Shown here: positions 7,977 through 16,529 of the stretch, in pieces | Layout of the letters: each line of letters begins with the position of its first letter | Position numbering within the stretch: the stretch's first letter is position 1 | NCBI GenBank assembly: GCA_024698885.1 | Contig: JAILQQ010000162.1 | Coordinates: 1 to 50,271 of the forward strand | DNA from: Lachnospiraceae bacterium | GTDB taxonomy: Bacteria; Bacillota; Clostridia; Lachnospirales; Lachnospiraceae | DNA length: 50,271 nucleotides | Direction of reading: 5' to 3' | Notes under the pieces: model-generated | Databases searched by the model: none | Told to the model about the DNA's origin: nothing | Seen by the model: the letters and a program-made list of their open reading frames with translations, nothing else | Translations under genes and position numbers: made by a program

Positions 7977-10900
7977 ATGATACGGGATTTTTTTCGCAGA
8001 CAAAACAGAATCGTGCTCGTTCTTTCCGTGCTGACGGTACTGGCCGCGAGTATTCCGCTGTGGCGCGCTTATTGTATTAACGGGCATGACCTCGAATACC
8101 ATCTGCTCCGGATCGAAGCGCTGAAAGAGGGAATTCAGGCGGGACGCCCGTTCCTCAGGGTCAATATGCTGTTTTTCGGCGGCGCCGGCTACGCAAGCTC
8201 CCTGTTTTATCCCGATCTTCTGCTGTATTTCCCGGCTCTTCTGCGGGTGCTCGGCGTTCCGATCAACCAAAGCTATCATATTTTTATCGGGCTCTGTATC
8301 CTTCTTTCCTATCTGAGCGCCTATTACTGCGGCCGCCGCATGACCGGTTCTCCCTGGGCAGGGCTTTTTGCCGGCATGCTCACGACGCTCTGTGAATATT
8401 TCATAGAAGATATCTATGTCCGCTCCGCCGTGGGAGAGATCACCGCGTTTATCTTTCTGCCCTTTGTCATTGCCGGCCTGTATAACCTTTTAGAGGAAAT
8501 ACCCGCTGCCGGAACTCATCGGAACGAGCTGTATCTGCTCGGGATCGGCTACGGCGGACTGTTGTTATGCCATACCGGCAGCTTTATCCTAAGCCTCATA
8601 TTCGGCTTTCTGATCGTACTGCTCCATATCGGAAAGATCCTCCGGACGCCGGGACTTTTCGGCCGGCTGTCACTGACCGCGCTTCTGACGGCAGCCGCCA
8701 CCTGCTTTTACTGGCTGCCGGTTATGGAACAGCTTCTTAAGGGCCGGTTTTATGTTTCCACGCCGTGGATGAAGCCGGTGGATGAGCTAAGGACCTTCGC
8801 GCAGATATTTTATACGGACTTTCCTTCCTGCGGCGGTTTTCTGATCGTTCTCTATGTCCTTCGCCTGCTTGTGAAAAAGAAGGAGACGCTCATTTCTTTT
8901 TCGGATAAACTGTTTTGCTTCGGGATACTGTTTTCCTTAGGCACTACCGGGCTTTTTCCCTGGCGGCGGCTCGGGCCTTACCTGACCTTTCTGCAGTTTC
9001 CCTGGCGCCTGTTTCTGATGAGCTCGGTGTTATTTGCCTTCGCGGACGCGATCCTTCTATATGTGATATGCAGGGAGCGTTATATCGAGGCGGTCTCCTG
9101 CATCGTCTTTATTGTCTGTGCGCTGCTGGCCTTTTCGGTCATGGAAAAGAATGACCAGGGGTATTATGATTACGGGCTCGATTATTTCAGCTATAAGCCC
9201 TTTACCGCCCATGTCATCGCCGGCGAATGGCTGCCGGATACGGTAAAGGATCCCGACGCGCTGCTAAGGCAGAGCGAAGAGGCAGTGGGGAGCGACGGGA
9301 AGCCGGTCGATTATGTCAGGGAGAAAAACGAGCTGACCGCCCGGATCGACAGAGAGTTAAGTTACGTAGATGTCCCGTTTATCTATTACGCGGGTTACGA
9401 AGCCGTTTCGGAGACGGGAACGCCCCTTATGGCAGACGGAAACGGCGTTAACGGGATGATGCGGATCTATCTGCCCACCGGATACCGGGGAGCGGTCCGC
9501 GCGTATTACGCGGGAACGCCTGTTCAGCTGCTTTCCGTGATCATTTCGCTTATTACCCTGCTCTGGCTCTGCTTCCGCATGATAAGAACTATAAGAGGCG
9601 CGCGGAAGGGATCCGATATGACCGGGAAGGCCTTCCTGCTCATGCTTTTATTATCCGTAACAATCGTATCGCCCGGTCTTTCCGGCTGCGGTTTGGAAGA
9701 AAACGCGGGAGGAGAGGCCGACCGGAGCAGCCTTTCCGAGATCGAGGATACGCTGACCCGCTACGGCAGTGAAAAATCGGGAGAGCCGGCTGCCGGGCAG
9801 GAAAAAGACGGCGAAAAGGAGCTTACGGCCGTGATCGCCTGCAGCCAGGGTGGCTTTGAGCAAAACAGCCATAAAAGCTTTATCTTAATGACGGAGGGCA
9901 CGATTCCCGAGGAAACGCCGCTTCTTTTTGAGGTTTTCCGGCCGGAAAGCGAGAAATGCCTTTTTCAGGGAGAGCTTACGGAAAGGAGCGATCTGAAGGA
10001 GGGGGCGAAGCGTTTTTTTTACGGGGACTTTTCAGAGCTTGCGCAGAGCGGGGAATATACGATCCGCTGCTTTCTCTCCGAGGCCGTGCAGCCGGAGAGC
10101 CCGGCAGTTATGATAGAGAGCGGGCATTACCAGAAGCTTCTGACCGCGCAGACGCTTGAGGTGCAGGACGGCGCGGAAACAGGGGATCCGTTTATGCAGG
10201 TCGCCGATCTGTTATTGTCCTATGAATTTTTCGAGCGGGAGCTGTTTGACGGAAAGAGCGACGTGATGCCGATGTCGTTGGCGCTTGCCGACACGCTTGT
10301 CAGGGAGCTGTTTTCTGCGGGCGCAGAGGAGCTTTCTTTCCGGGAGCAGTATCTGTTTGCCGCTGTTCTTGCGCAGTACGCGGGAGATATAGCGCCCTAT
10401 CATAAGGCAGAGTCTGCCGAGGCCCTTCAGCTTTCGGAAAAAGTTTTCCGGATGGCGGAAAAGAGCTTTGAGGCGGCACAAAAAGATCAGGGGGCGGAGA
10501 CGGTACAGGAGCAAAGAACCGCCGCAGCCTACTACGCGGCGGCGCAGCTCTATAAGACGGCCGGCAAAAAGAGCTACCGGCGTCTTGCGGAGGAACTCGC
10601 AAAAGAGGCGCCTGCGGGTTTTTCGATGGACAGTCCCGGCTATCTGGGATCGATCGCCTATCTGACGACCGGGTATAAAACGGACCGGGCACTTTCGGAG
10701 CTTTTGATGACCTCGCTGCTAAACGATGCCATTGCCGCAGCGGAAAAGGACGGGGACCGTCTGCTGCACTGCGACAGGGACGGTATTTCCGAAGACGACC
10801 TGGGCGAAGCTTTAGAGGACGCAAGGCTTTTTGTTTTTGCCAATTCCGTCAGCCAGAGCACCCTTTACGTGAACGCGGCAGAGGACGCGATGGGCTTTCT

Positions 10901-11006
10901 CTGCGGCATGAACGCGTCCGGAACGGATTACAGCAGTGAAAACCGGCTGCCTGTTTTTTATATTTTAAACGGTTTAATATATTCCTGCGCAGCAGAGGGG
11001 AAATAA
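7977..11006 (+). CDS. GT-C-like (PTPS-related) membrane protein fused to lipoprotein with GH9-like Ig domain
   Basis: 1009 residues in two unlike parts. Residues 1 to about 545 form a polytopic membrane protein. It has the HDLEYHLLRIEALKEGI loop and a FYPDLLLYFP segment typical of the '6-pyruvoyl-tetrahydropterin synthase-related' membrane family, a GT-C-type glycosyltransferase-like fold. At residue 548 a second signal-like stretch begins and ends in LSGC (Cys571). After a charged linker there is a domain resembling the N-terminal Ig-like domain of family 9 glycoside hydrolases (GDFSELAQSGEYTIRCFLS ... ESGHYQKLL), then a helical alpha/alpha-like region. No clear GH9 catalytic acid/base is visible. 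ATG 9618 has an excellent ribosome site (GGAAGGG, 7-nt gap), so the second half may also be made alone. It lies in the ackA-murF run. Confidence 0.7.
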   Translation: MIRDFFRRQNRIVLVLSVLTVLAASIPLWRAYCINGHDLEYHLLRIEALKEGIQAGRPFLRVNMLFFGGAGYASSLFYPDLLLYFPALLRVLGVPINQSYHIFIGLCILLSYLSAYYCGRRMTGSPWAGLFAGMLTTLCEYFIEDIYVRSAVGEITAFIFLPFVIAGLYNLLEEIPAAGTHRNELYLLGIGYGGLLLCHTGSFILSLIFGFLIVLLHIGKILRTPGLFGRLSLTALLTAAATCFYWLPVMEQLLKGRFYVSTPWMKPVDELRTFAQIFYTDFPSCGGFLIVLYVLRLLVKKKETLISFSDKLFCFGILFSLGTTGLFPWRRLGPYLTFLQFPWRLFLMSSVLFAFADAILLYVICRERYIEAVSCIVFIVCALLAFSVMEKNDQGYYDYGLDYFSYKPFTAHVIAGEWLPDTVKDPDALLRQSEEAVGSDGKPVDYVREKNELTARIDRELSYVDVPFIYYAGYEAVSETGTPLMADGNGVNGMMRIYLPTGYRGAVRAYYAGTPVQLLSVIISLITLLWLCFRMIRTIRGARKGSDMTGKAFLLMLLLSVTIVSPGLSGCGLEENAGGEADRSSLSEIEDTLTRYGSEKSGEPAAGQEKDGEKELTAVIACSQGGFEQNSHKSFILMTEGTIPEETPLLFEVFRPESEKCLFQGELTERSDLKEGAKRFFYGDFSELAQSGEYTIRCFLSEAVQPESPAVMIESGHYQKLLTAQTLEVQDGAETGDPFMQVADLLLSYEFFERELFDGKSDVMPMSLALADTLVRELFSAGAEELSFREQYLFAAVLAQYAGDIAPYHKAESAEALQLSEKVFRMAEKSFEAAQKDQGAETVQEQRTAAAYYAAAQLYKTAGKKSYRRLAEELAKEAPAGFSMDSPGYLGSIAYLTTGYKTDRALSELLMTSLLNDAIAAAEKDGDRLLHCDRDGISEDDLGEALEDARLFVFANSVSQSTLYVNAAEDAMGFLCGMNASGTDYSSENRLPVFYILNGLIYSCAAEGK
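9604..9620 (+). promoter_or_regulatory. Internal ribosome site and ATG inside the fused membrane protein gene
   Basis: GGAAGGG at 9604-9610 stands 7 nt before an in-frame ATG at 9618. The peptide that would start here (MTGKAFLL...SGLSGC-like, 23 residues to the Cys) is a textbook lipoprotein signal peptide. The 462-residue product would be a separate surface lipoprotein made from the same mRNA. Confidence 0.5.
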
Positions 11007-11027
11007 ATACAGAAAGGGGAGTATAAT

Positions 11028-12080
11028 ATGAAGATCGTGGTTTTGTGCGGGGGACTCAGTACGGAACGGGATGTTTCGCTGATCTCCGGAAAGATGGTTT
11101 ATCAGGCTCTTTTGGAAAACGGCCATCAGGTGATCTTAACGGATGTTTTTTTAGGATATCCGGAGCCTGTTGAGCCGGAGAAAGCGTTTGAAGAGGATAT
11201 TGACTGGTTTGCGGTTCTGCCGGAGTTTTCGGGGGATTTCTCCATCGGGAAACGAAAGCTTGATCTTTCCGAGGTAAGGTCCTATCGGAAGGACGGCGGC
11301 AGGAGCTTTTTCGGGCCCCAGGTGATCCCGCTCTGCCAGGCGGCGGATATCGTTTTTATGGCACTGCACGGGGACTGCGGCGAAAACGGAAAGATCCAGG
11401 CGGCTTTTGATCTTTGCGGTATCCGCTATACCGGCACGGATTCCTTAAGCTCCGCCCTTGCGATGGATAAATCCTTTACGAAGTATCTGTTTGCGGCGCA
11501 TCAGATCCTGTCGCCGGCGTATCACGTGCTGAAGGACGCCTCCGAGGATTATCATCCGGATTTTCCCTGCGTCGTGAAGGTAAACAGCGGCGGCTCCAGC
11601 GTCGGCGTCTATATCGTAAGAGACAGAGAGGCCTACGAGGTGGCGGTCAGGGAAGCCTTTACCTATGATCATAAGGTTTTCGTCGAGGAATATATCGAAG
11701 GCCGGGAATTCACGGACTGCGTCATCGAGGGAGAGGCGCTGCCGGTGGTGGAGATCGCGCCAAAAAGCGGTTTTTATGATTATAAGAACAAATACGAAGC
11801 CGGGGCGACAGAGGAGACCTGCCCGGCTAAGATCAGCCCTGCTCTGACAAAAAAGATCCAGGAGGCGGCGGTAAAGGCCTATTTCGCACTGGAGATCAAG
11901 ACCTACGCGCGCATGGATTTCCGGGTGGATCAAAACGACAACGTTTACTGTCTCGAAGCCAATACCCTGCCGGGGATGACCCCGACCAGCCTGGTTCCCA
12001 TCGAGGCGGCGGCCATCGGAAAATCCTTCCCGGCGCTTTGCGACTGGATCCTTCAGATCTCCATGGACAAATATAAATAA
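11028..12080 (+). CDS. ddl: D-alanine--D-alanine ligase
   Basis: A 350-residue ATP-grasp ligase that joins two D-alanines for the peptidoglycan stem peptide in the cytoplasm. Visible motifs are the N-terminal LCGGLSTERDVSLISG, the MALHGDCGENGKIQ loop, the ATP-binding VVKVNSGGSSVGV, EEYIEGREFT and the metal and substrate site LEANTLPGMTPTSL near the C-terminus. The start at 11028 follows AAAGGGGAG with good spacing. The next gene, murF, uses its product directly, and only 11 bases separate the two, so they form a functional pair at the end of the run begun by ackA. Confidence 0.96.
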   Translation: MKIVVLCGGLSTERDVSLISGKMVYQALLENGHQVILTDVFLGYPEPVEPEKAFEEDIDWFAVLPEFSGDFSIGKRKLDLSEVRSYRKDGGRSFFGPQVIPLCQAADIVFMALHGDCGENGKIQAAFDLCGIRYTGTDSLSSALAMDKSFTKYLFAAHQILSPAYHVLKDASEDYHPDFPCVVKVNSGGSSVGVYIVRDREAYEVAVREAFTYDHKVFVEEYIEGREFTDCVIEGEALPVVEIAPKSGFYDYKNKYEAGATEETCPAKISPALTKKIQEAAVKAYFALEIKTYARMDFRVDQNDNVYCLEANTLPGMTPTSLVPIEAAAIGKSFPALCDWILQISMDKYK

Positions 12081-12091
12081 GGAAAAAATAT

Positions 12092-13507
12092 ATGAGAGGC
12101 ATGACATTACAGAAAATAGCACAGGCCTGCGGCGGGAAGCTTATTCCGGCCGGGTGTCTTAACGAAGAGACAGAAGCCTCCTGCGTGGTGATCGATTCCC
12201 GAAAGATCGAAGAAAACGGGATCTTTGTCGCGACAAAGGGAGAACGGGCAGACGGCCATTCCTTCATCGGACAGGTCTTTGAGAAGGGAGCCCTTGGGGT
12301 CATCTGCGAAAGGATCCCTAAGGAGAACGAGAAAGCGGGAAACTTCATCCTGGTAAAGGACAGCTTGCAGGCCCTTAAGGATCTGGCCCGGTATTATAAG
12401 AGTCTTTTTTCGACCCCGACGATCGGGATCATCGGCAGCATGGGAAAGACCAGTACCAAGGAAATGGTCGCGGCGGTGCTGTCAGAGCGGTACCGGGTCC
12501 TGAAGACGGAGGGAAATTTCAATAATGAGATCGGCGTTCCGTTAACGGTCTTACGCCTTCGGGACGAGCATGAGATCGCGGTCATTGAAATGGGGATCAG
12601 TACCTTTGGAGAAATGAGCAGACTTGCGGAGATCGTCAGGCCGGACAGCGTGGTCTTTACCAATATCGGACCCTGCCATCTCGAGGTGCTGCAGGATCTT
12701 GACGGCGTCTACCGCGCAAAAACAGAGGTTTTCTCCTATCTTTCCGGGAAAGGACGGGTCTGTTTAAACGGCGATGATGAGAAGCTCAGGGCGACCGGGG
12801 AAGTGATGGGAAAACCGCCGCTTTTCTACGGCCTTTCCCCTCAGAACGATATTTCCGCAAAGGACGTTGTCAACCGGGAGCTTGAGGGAACGGATGCCGT
12901 GATCAGCTTAGAGGGATCGGAATTTTCCGTGCATATCCCGCTGCCGGGACGGCATACGATCTATAACGCGTTAGCCGCGGCGGCGGCAGGGCTCTGCTAT
13001 GGATTAAGCGGGGAGGAAATACAGCAGGGGATCGAGCATGTGCAGGGCCTGCCCGGACGCATGAATCCGATCCGCACCGGGAAATACCTCGTGGTCGACG
13101 ATTGTTACAACGCAAATCCCCGCTCCATGGAATCGGCCTTATCCCTGCTTGGCGGGACAAAAAGCGGAAACCGCACGATCGCCATCCTCGGGGATATGTA
13201 TGAGCTCGGAGAGGACTCCGATCTGCTGCACAGGGAGCTTGGGCGGTATGCCGCAGGGCTTGCCGTCGACCAGCTGGTCATCGCCGGTGAATTATCGAAG
13301 AGCATGTATGAAGCGGCAGCGGAAGCCTGCAAAGAAAAAGCAGACGGGCCGGCCATCAGCTACTATGCCGATACCGACGCGCTGCTTGAAAGTCTGAAAG
13401 CGGAAAATCCCTTTCAGGAAGGGGATGTGATCCTCGTGAAGGCCTCTCACGGCATGCATTTTGAGAAGGTCGTGGCACTTCTTACGGAAATAATGATACA
13501 AGACTAA
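12092..13507 (+). CDS. murF: UDP-N-acetylmuramoyl-tripeptide--D-alanyl-D-alanine ligase
   Basis: A 471-residue Mur ligase that attaches the D-Ala-D-Ala dipeptide to the UDP-MurNAc-tripeptide in the cytoplasm. The P-loop GSMGKTSTKEM, the NNEIGVPLT segment, the EMG motif with conserved Glu (VIEMGISTFGEM), the central domain TNIGPCHLE, and the C-terminal DDCYNANPRSM are all characteristic of MurF. It follows ddl closely and ends in a four-base convergent overlap with the cobalamin adenosyltransferase gene on the other strand. Confidence 0.96.
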   Translation: MRGMTLQKIAQACGGKLIPAGCLNEETEASCVVIDSRKIEENGIFVATKGERADGHSFIGQVFEKGALGVICERIPKENEKAGNFILVKDSLQALKDLARYYKSLFSTPTIGIIGSMGKTSTKEMVAAVLSERYRVLKTEGNFNNEIGVPLTVLRLRDEHEIAVIEMGISTFGEMSRLAEIVRPDSVVFTNIGPCHLEVLQDLDGVYRAKTEVFSYLSGKGRVCLNGDDEKLRATGEVMGKPPLFYGLSPQNDISAKDVVNRELEGTDAVISLEGSEFSVHIPLPGRHTIYNALAAAAAGLCYGLSGEEIQQGIEHVQGLPGRMNPIRTGKYLVVDDCYNANPRSMESALSLLGGTKSGNRTIAILGDMYELGEDSDLLHRELGRYAAGLAVDQLVIAGELSKSMYEAAAEACKEKADGPAISYYADTDALLESLKAENPFQEGDVILVKASHGMHFEKVVALLTEIMIQD

Positions 13508-14040
13508 TATTCAATGCCCTTACGAGCCTTTATGCCTTTCTCGTAGGGGTGTTTTTCCGCCTGAAAGCGGGTGATATAATCGGCGGTCTCAAGCATCCAG
13601 GGCATCGGCGCCCGGCCGGTCAGAACGATCTCCCGGGAGATATGATTATCCGAAAGAAACAATTTCAGCAGTTCTTCATCAAGTAACTCATAGCGGCAGG
13701 CGGTAAGCGCTTCGTCAAGGACCACGAGCTCGGAAAGCGCTTCCGTACTGCTCTCCGTTTTTCTTTTCATGAGCTCTTTCAGGATCTCATCCTGTCTCAT
13801 ACGGATCTCCCTTTTTTCCGCTTCTTCCATGCCGGAAATGAATTTTTCCGTCGTTTTGCCGTTTATGACCTCCGCTCCGCATTGCTTTAACAGTACGGCT
13901 TCTTTACTGTCCCAGCCGTCACTTTTTAAAAAGCGGACAAACGTTACCGCCATGCCGGCTCCGAGCGCCCGAAGCGCCAGCCCCGCCGCCGCGGTCGTTT
14001 TTCCCTTTCCGTCTCCGTAATACAAATGGATCAGTCCCAT
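13504..14040 (-). CDS. cobO: Cob(I)yrinic acid a,c-diamide adenosyltransferase
   Basis: A 178-residue P-loop protein of the CobA/CobO/BtuR family, which transfers adenosyl from ATP to the cobalt of corrinoids. The Walker A motif GDGKGKTTAAAGLALRA is at the N-terminus, LVVLDEALTA is the conserved Walker-B-like strand, and EIVLTGRAPMPWMLETADYITRF is the usual C-terminal signature. The length is standard. No other cobalamin genes are near, so it may serve a salvage role. Its GGGGG ribosome site is formed by the end of a palindromic repeat cluster (14062-14152) that fills the gap to the thioesterase gene. Confidence 0.92.
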   Translation of the reverse strand: MGLIHLYYGDGKGKTTAAAGLALRALGAGMAVTFVRFLKSDGWDSKEAVLLKQCGAEVINGKTTEKFISGMEEAEKREIRMRQDEILKELMKRKTESSTEALSELVVLDEALTACRYELLDEELLKLFLSDNHISREIVLTGRAPMPWMLETADYITRFQAEKHPYEKGIKARKGIEY

Positions 14041-14061
14041 ATCGGTTTTTCCCCCTGCGCC

Positions 14062-14152
14062 GATTCGGTCTGCAGGCAGACCGAATCATTTCCTCTGCCC
14101 TGCGCCGATCCGCTTGCGGATCGTGTGCTTAGGAATGAACTTCAGTTCATTC
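14062..14152 (-). repeat. H2-H3-H1 palindrome cluster of the dispersed intergenic repeat family
   Basis: Read on the minus strand the order is H2 (GAATGAAC-TGAA-GTTCATTC, 14133-14152), CTAAGCACA, H3 (CGATCCGC-AA-GCGGATCG, 14106-14123), GGCGCAG, then H1 (GATTCGGTCTG-CCTG-CAGACCGAATC, 14062-14087) and GGCGCAG again. Compared with the copy at 22.5 kb, both the H1 and H3 stems have changed on both arms so that pairing is kept. H2 overlaps the last bases of the thioesterase gene. Confidence 0.75.
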
Positions 14153-14926
14153 AATAGTAAGCAACGCCGTGGCAGCCACGGTATCGTCATCCTTTAAAGC
14201 CTGCAGCATCAGCTTTTCGTCACCGGGTACCTTTTCCTTGTCCCATTTTCCGGCAAAGACCCGCAGCCTTTCGCCTTCAAAGCACTGCATCCGGTACTGT
14301 ACCTCCACTTCCGTGATCATGTGGTTCTGAAACCACTCCCTCGAAAAGGCATTTAAGAACATATCGATATATTTGATATTATTCATATGACGGGAGACAT
14401 CGAGATCCGTATAGCAGACGGTATGCGTATAGCGAAGCTCCTTCTCGGGGAGCGTGGTGCCGATCCTCGCAAAGCGGGACAGGCCGTCTTCTCTGTCGTA
14501 AAAGGCCTCCTTATCAAGATCGATCCGGGACAATCTCTCGAGGCGCTGCTTTCCCAGATGAAACAGACAGCTTTCCAGCCGGCCGGCTGCTGACAGCGTA
14601 TCCCCCGCATATACAAGCAGGCCGTGGTTGACGAGGAGAGGCGATCTTACCGGCTCCATCCAGGTTTCCACCCGGACCGGCACGGAAAAATCCGCCTTTT
14701 GATAGATATGAAGCTTATATTTCGTAAAAAGCCATGCACAGCCCGTCTTTTTCGGCAGCGTATCGTTTCCGATGCCGTAGGCGTGCCGGTAGGTCGCGTT
14801 AACATCCTGAAAGATATTGAAATATCCGCGGACTCCGAGACGCCCGTCCGCGTCCGCGTCCCGAAACAGAGGAATAAATTCTTCCGTATATAAATGATCC
14901 TTTAATACAGCCTTTTTTCCCAGCAT
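14147..14926 (-). CDS. Acyl-ACP thioesterase
   Basis: 259 residues, two hot-dog domains in tandem as in bacterial FatA-like thioesterases, which release free fatty acids from acyl carrier protein. Family features are VRGYFNIFQDVNATYRHAYGIG in the first domain, CAWLFTKYKLHIYQKADF with WMEPVRSPLLV, and the second-domain motif LDVSRHMNNIKYIDMFLNAF (family pattern N-x-H-V/M-N-N-x-K-Y). In bacteria such enzymes may tune membrane lipid composition. It sits downstream of bioY on the same strand, with 101 bases between, and near plsC, so this neighbourhood has a lipid theme (biotin feeds acetyl-CoA carboxylase). Confidence 0.88.
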   Translation of the reverse strand: MLGKKAVLKDHLYTEEFIPLFRDADADGRLGVRGYFNIFQDVNATYRHAYGIGNDTLPKKTGCAWLFTKYKLHIYQKADFSVPVRVETWMEPVRSPLLVNHGLLVYAGDTLSAAGRLESCLFHLGKQRLERLSRIDLDKEAFYDREDGLSRFARIGTTLPEKELRYTHTVCYTDLDVSRHMNNIKYIDMFLNAFSREWFQNHMITEVEVQYRMQCFEGERLRVFAGKWDKEKVPGDEKLMLQALKDDDTVAATALLTIE

Positions 14927-15027
14927 GTCTTCTCTCCGTCTGCGCCGGCATGAATTGTAACGCCCTTAATATATACTCAAATAAATGGAATCTATTTGTT
15001 CCGCTGAGTATAACATATTCAGCCCGG

Positions 15028-15588
15028 TCAGTCTATCTGTCCCGCAGCCCGTAGCGCATGCCGGATCGCGTTTCCCGCGAAAGCGCTGATGATGATCTTT
15101 GCGGCGTCAAAGGCCAGAAAGGGCAGAACGCAGACCGACAGCGCGGCGAAAAACCCGACATGCTGCAGGAACATGAACCACAGCGTGCCAAACAGATAGC
15201 AGACGGCAAGGCCGAGGACCATGCCGGACAGCTGCATGAAGATGCGGCCGGAGGAGGCTTCGATCAAAAAGCCGCTGATCAGGCCGAGAAAAACAAAGCC
15301 GATAATAAAGCCGCCCGTCGGACCGAGAAGCTTTGCCGGACCGCCGGTAAAGCCTGTAAAGACCGGCAGGCCGAACAGACCAAGAAGGATATAGAGTATG
15401 ATCGAGACAGTCCCCTTTTTCCATCCGAGCACAAAAACGCAGAGATATACCGCGACCACCTGCAGGGAAACCGGCACCGGTCCGATGGGAATGCTGAGTG
15501 GTCCCAGGATGCAGCAGACAGCCGTCATGACCGCGGTCGTTAAGAGGCCCTGCAGTCTTTTTCCGGAAAGATCAGTTGAATGATCCAT
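15028..15588 (-). CDS. bioY: Biotin transporter BioY (ECF substrate-binding component)
   Basis: A 186-residue hydrophobic protein with about six membrane helices. It carries the BioY signatures GPVPVSLQVVAVYL near the N-terminus and YILLGLFGLPVFTGFTGGPAKLLGPTGGFIIGF in the middle. It binds biotin and normally works with the shared energy-coupling module EcfA/EcfA'/EcfT, none of which is in this window. The ribosome site AAAGGAG is well placed. A BirA-like operator lies 25 bases upstream, pointing to repression by biotin-bound BirA. No biotin synthesis genes are adjacent. Confidence 0.94.
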   Translation of the reverse strand: MDHSTDLSGKRLQGLLTTAVMTAVCCILGPLSIPIGPVPVSLQVVAVYLCVFVLGWKKGTVSIILYILLGLFGLPVFTGFTGGPAKLLGPTGGFIIGFVFLGLISGFLIEASSGRIFMQLSGMVLGLAVCYLFGTLWFMFLQHVGFFAALSVCVLPFLAFDAAKIIISAFAGNAIRHALRAAGQID

Positions 15589-15612
15589 GATATCGTCTCC
15601 TTTCGGATAAAT

Positions 15613-15640
15613 GTAAACCTGAAATCCAAAAAGAGTTTAC
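15613..15640 (-). promoter_or_regulatory. Candidate BirA operator upstream of bioY
   Basis: An inverted pair GTAAAC / GTTTAC, 16 bases apart, lies just before the bioY ribosome site. Both arm sequence and spacing fit the Firmicutes BirA box (TTGTAAACC, 14-16 bases, GGTTTACAA). The outer bases match only partly (ATGGTAAAC and GTTTACAT on the minus strand). Confidence 0.6.
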
Positions 15641-15664
15641 CATTCCTTCCCCGGTCTGTCAACG

Positions 15665-15716
15665 GCATGAACAGGTTCATGCTTAAGCGCACGATTTGCT
15701 GGGCAAATCGGCGCAG
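15665..15716 (+). repeat. H2-H3 palindrome pair of the dispersed repeat family
   Basis: H2 is GCATGAAC-AG-GTTCATGC (15665-15682), followed by TTAAGCGCA, H3 CGATTTGC-TGG-GCAAATCG (15692-15710) and GGCGCAG. Each stem differs from other copies by paired changes that keep base pairing. The copy lies just upstream of plsC. Confidence 0.7.
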
Positions 15717-15728
15717 GTAGGTTATAAT
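15700..15728 (+). promoter_or_regulatory. Candidate promoter of plsC, partly inside the repeat
   Basis: A perfect -10 hexamer TATAAT (15723-15728) has TGGGCA 17 bases upstream (15700-15705) as a weak -35. The -35 lies inside the H3 hairpin of the repeat. The start point would fall about 40 bases before the plsC start codon. Confidence 0.35.
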
Positions 15729-15773
15729 GATACGGTAGTTTTGTTGAAAAATATTTAAAGGAAGTGTAAAGAA

Positions 15774-16529
15774 ATGCTGCGATTTATCATAGCAAGTATC
15801 TATGTCGGTCTGGCGCTGATCCTTTCCCTGCCGGTCTGGCTTGTCCTGCAGGTGGTGGGTCTTTTTTCGGAGCAGGCAAAGGAAAGGGCCACGCTTGCCA
15901 TTGCCCGCCCGGCCCTTAGTGTGATCGTATTCATCGCCGGAACGGACGTGACGTTTATCGGTCTTGAAAATGCGAACTGCAAGGAGCCCGCGCTCTATGT
16001 CAGTAATCACCGGAGCTTTTTTGATGTGATCATTCCGGGGACAAAGCAGCGGGAACCGCTTTGCTTCATCGCGAAAAAGGAATTCGGCAGGGTCCCGATC
16101 CTGAACCTCTGGATGAAGAATCTGCATTGTCTGTTTCTTGACAGGAAAGACCTGAAGCAGGGCTTGAAGGTCGTACTGTCCGCAATCCACTATCTGAAGG
16201 ACGGCCGTTCGGTCTATATCTGTCCCGAAGGCACGAGAAACCGCACGGACGAGCTCCTTCTGCCCTTTAAGGAGGGGAGTCTCAAGATCGCGGCCAAATC
16301 GGGATGCCCGATCATTCCGATGGCGATCACCGGTTCTGACGAAGTGTTCGAAAAGCAGTTTCCGAAGCTTCGGAAAGCGAAGGTGATCGTCCGGTACGGC
16401 AAACCCTTTTATGCCGCGGATCTTGATAAGGAAAACCAGAAATTCCTGGGTGCCTATACAGCGGATATCATCCGCGGGATGCTACTGGAGAACGAAAAGC
16501 TTATTTCAGACGGAACAGCGTCCCGATAA
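15774..16529 (+). CDS. plsC: 1-acyl-sn-glycerol-3-phosphate acyltransferase
   Basis: A 251-residue membrane-associated acyltransferase. One N-terminal hydrophobic helix (about residues 5-25) is followed by the HX4D motif in SNHRSFFD, FIAKKEFGRVPIL, the glycerol-phosphate-binding ICPEGTRNR and the PIIPMAI motif. It acylates lysophosphatidic acid to phosphatidic acid in phospholipid synthesis. Its ribosome site is AAAGGAAG. The last 29 bases overlap the 3' end of the convergent HerA-like gene. Confidence 0.93.
   Translation: MLRFIIASIYVGLALILSLPVWLVLQVVGLFSEQAKERATLAIARPALSVIVFIAGTDVTFIGLENANCKEPALYVSNHRSFFDVIIPGTKQREPLCFIAKKEFGRVPILNLWMKNLHCLFLDRKDLKQGLKVVLSAIHYLKDGRSVYICPEGTRNRTDELLLPFKEGSLKIAAKSGCPIIPMAITGSDEVFEKQFPKLRKAKVIVRYGKPFYAADLDKENQKFLGAYTADIIRGMLLENEKLISDGTASR

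Noticed and set aside
11445..12122. 225-codon minus-strand ORF opposite ddl
   Set aside because: Antisense shadow of ddl; the peptide is Arg/His-rich with no recognisable domain.
15540..16190. 216-codon minus-strand ORF spanning the bioY start and plsC
   Set aside because: It covers the BirA-like site, a palindromic repeat and the antisense of plsC, and has no start signal.
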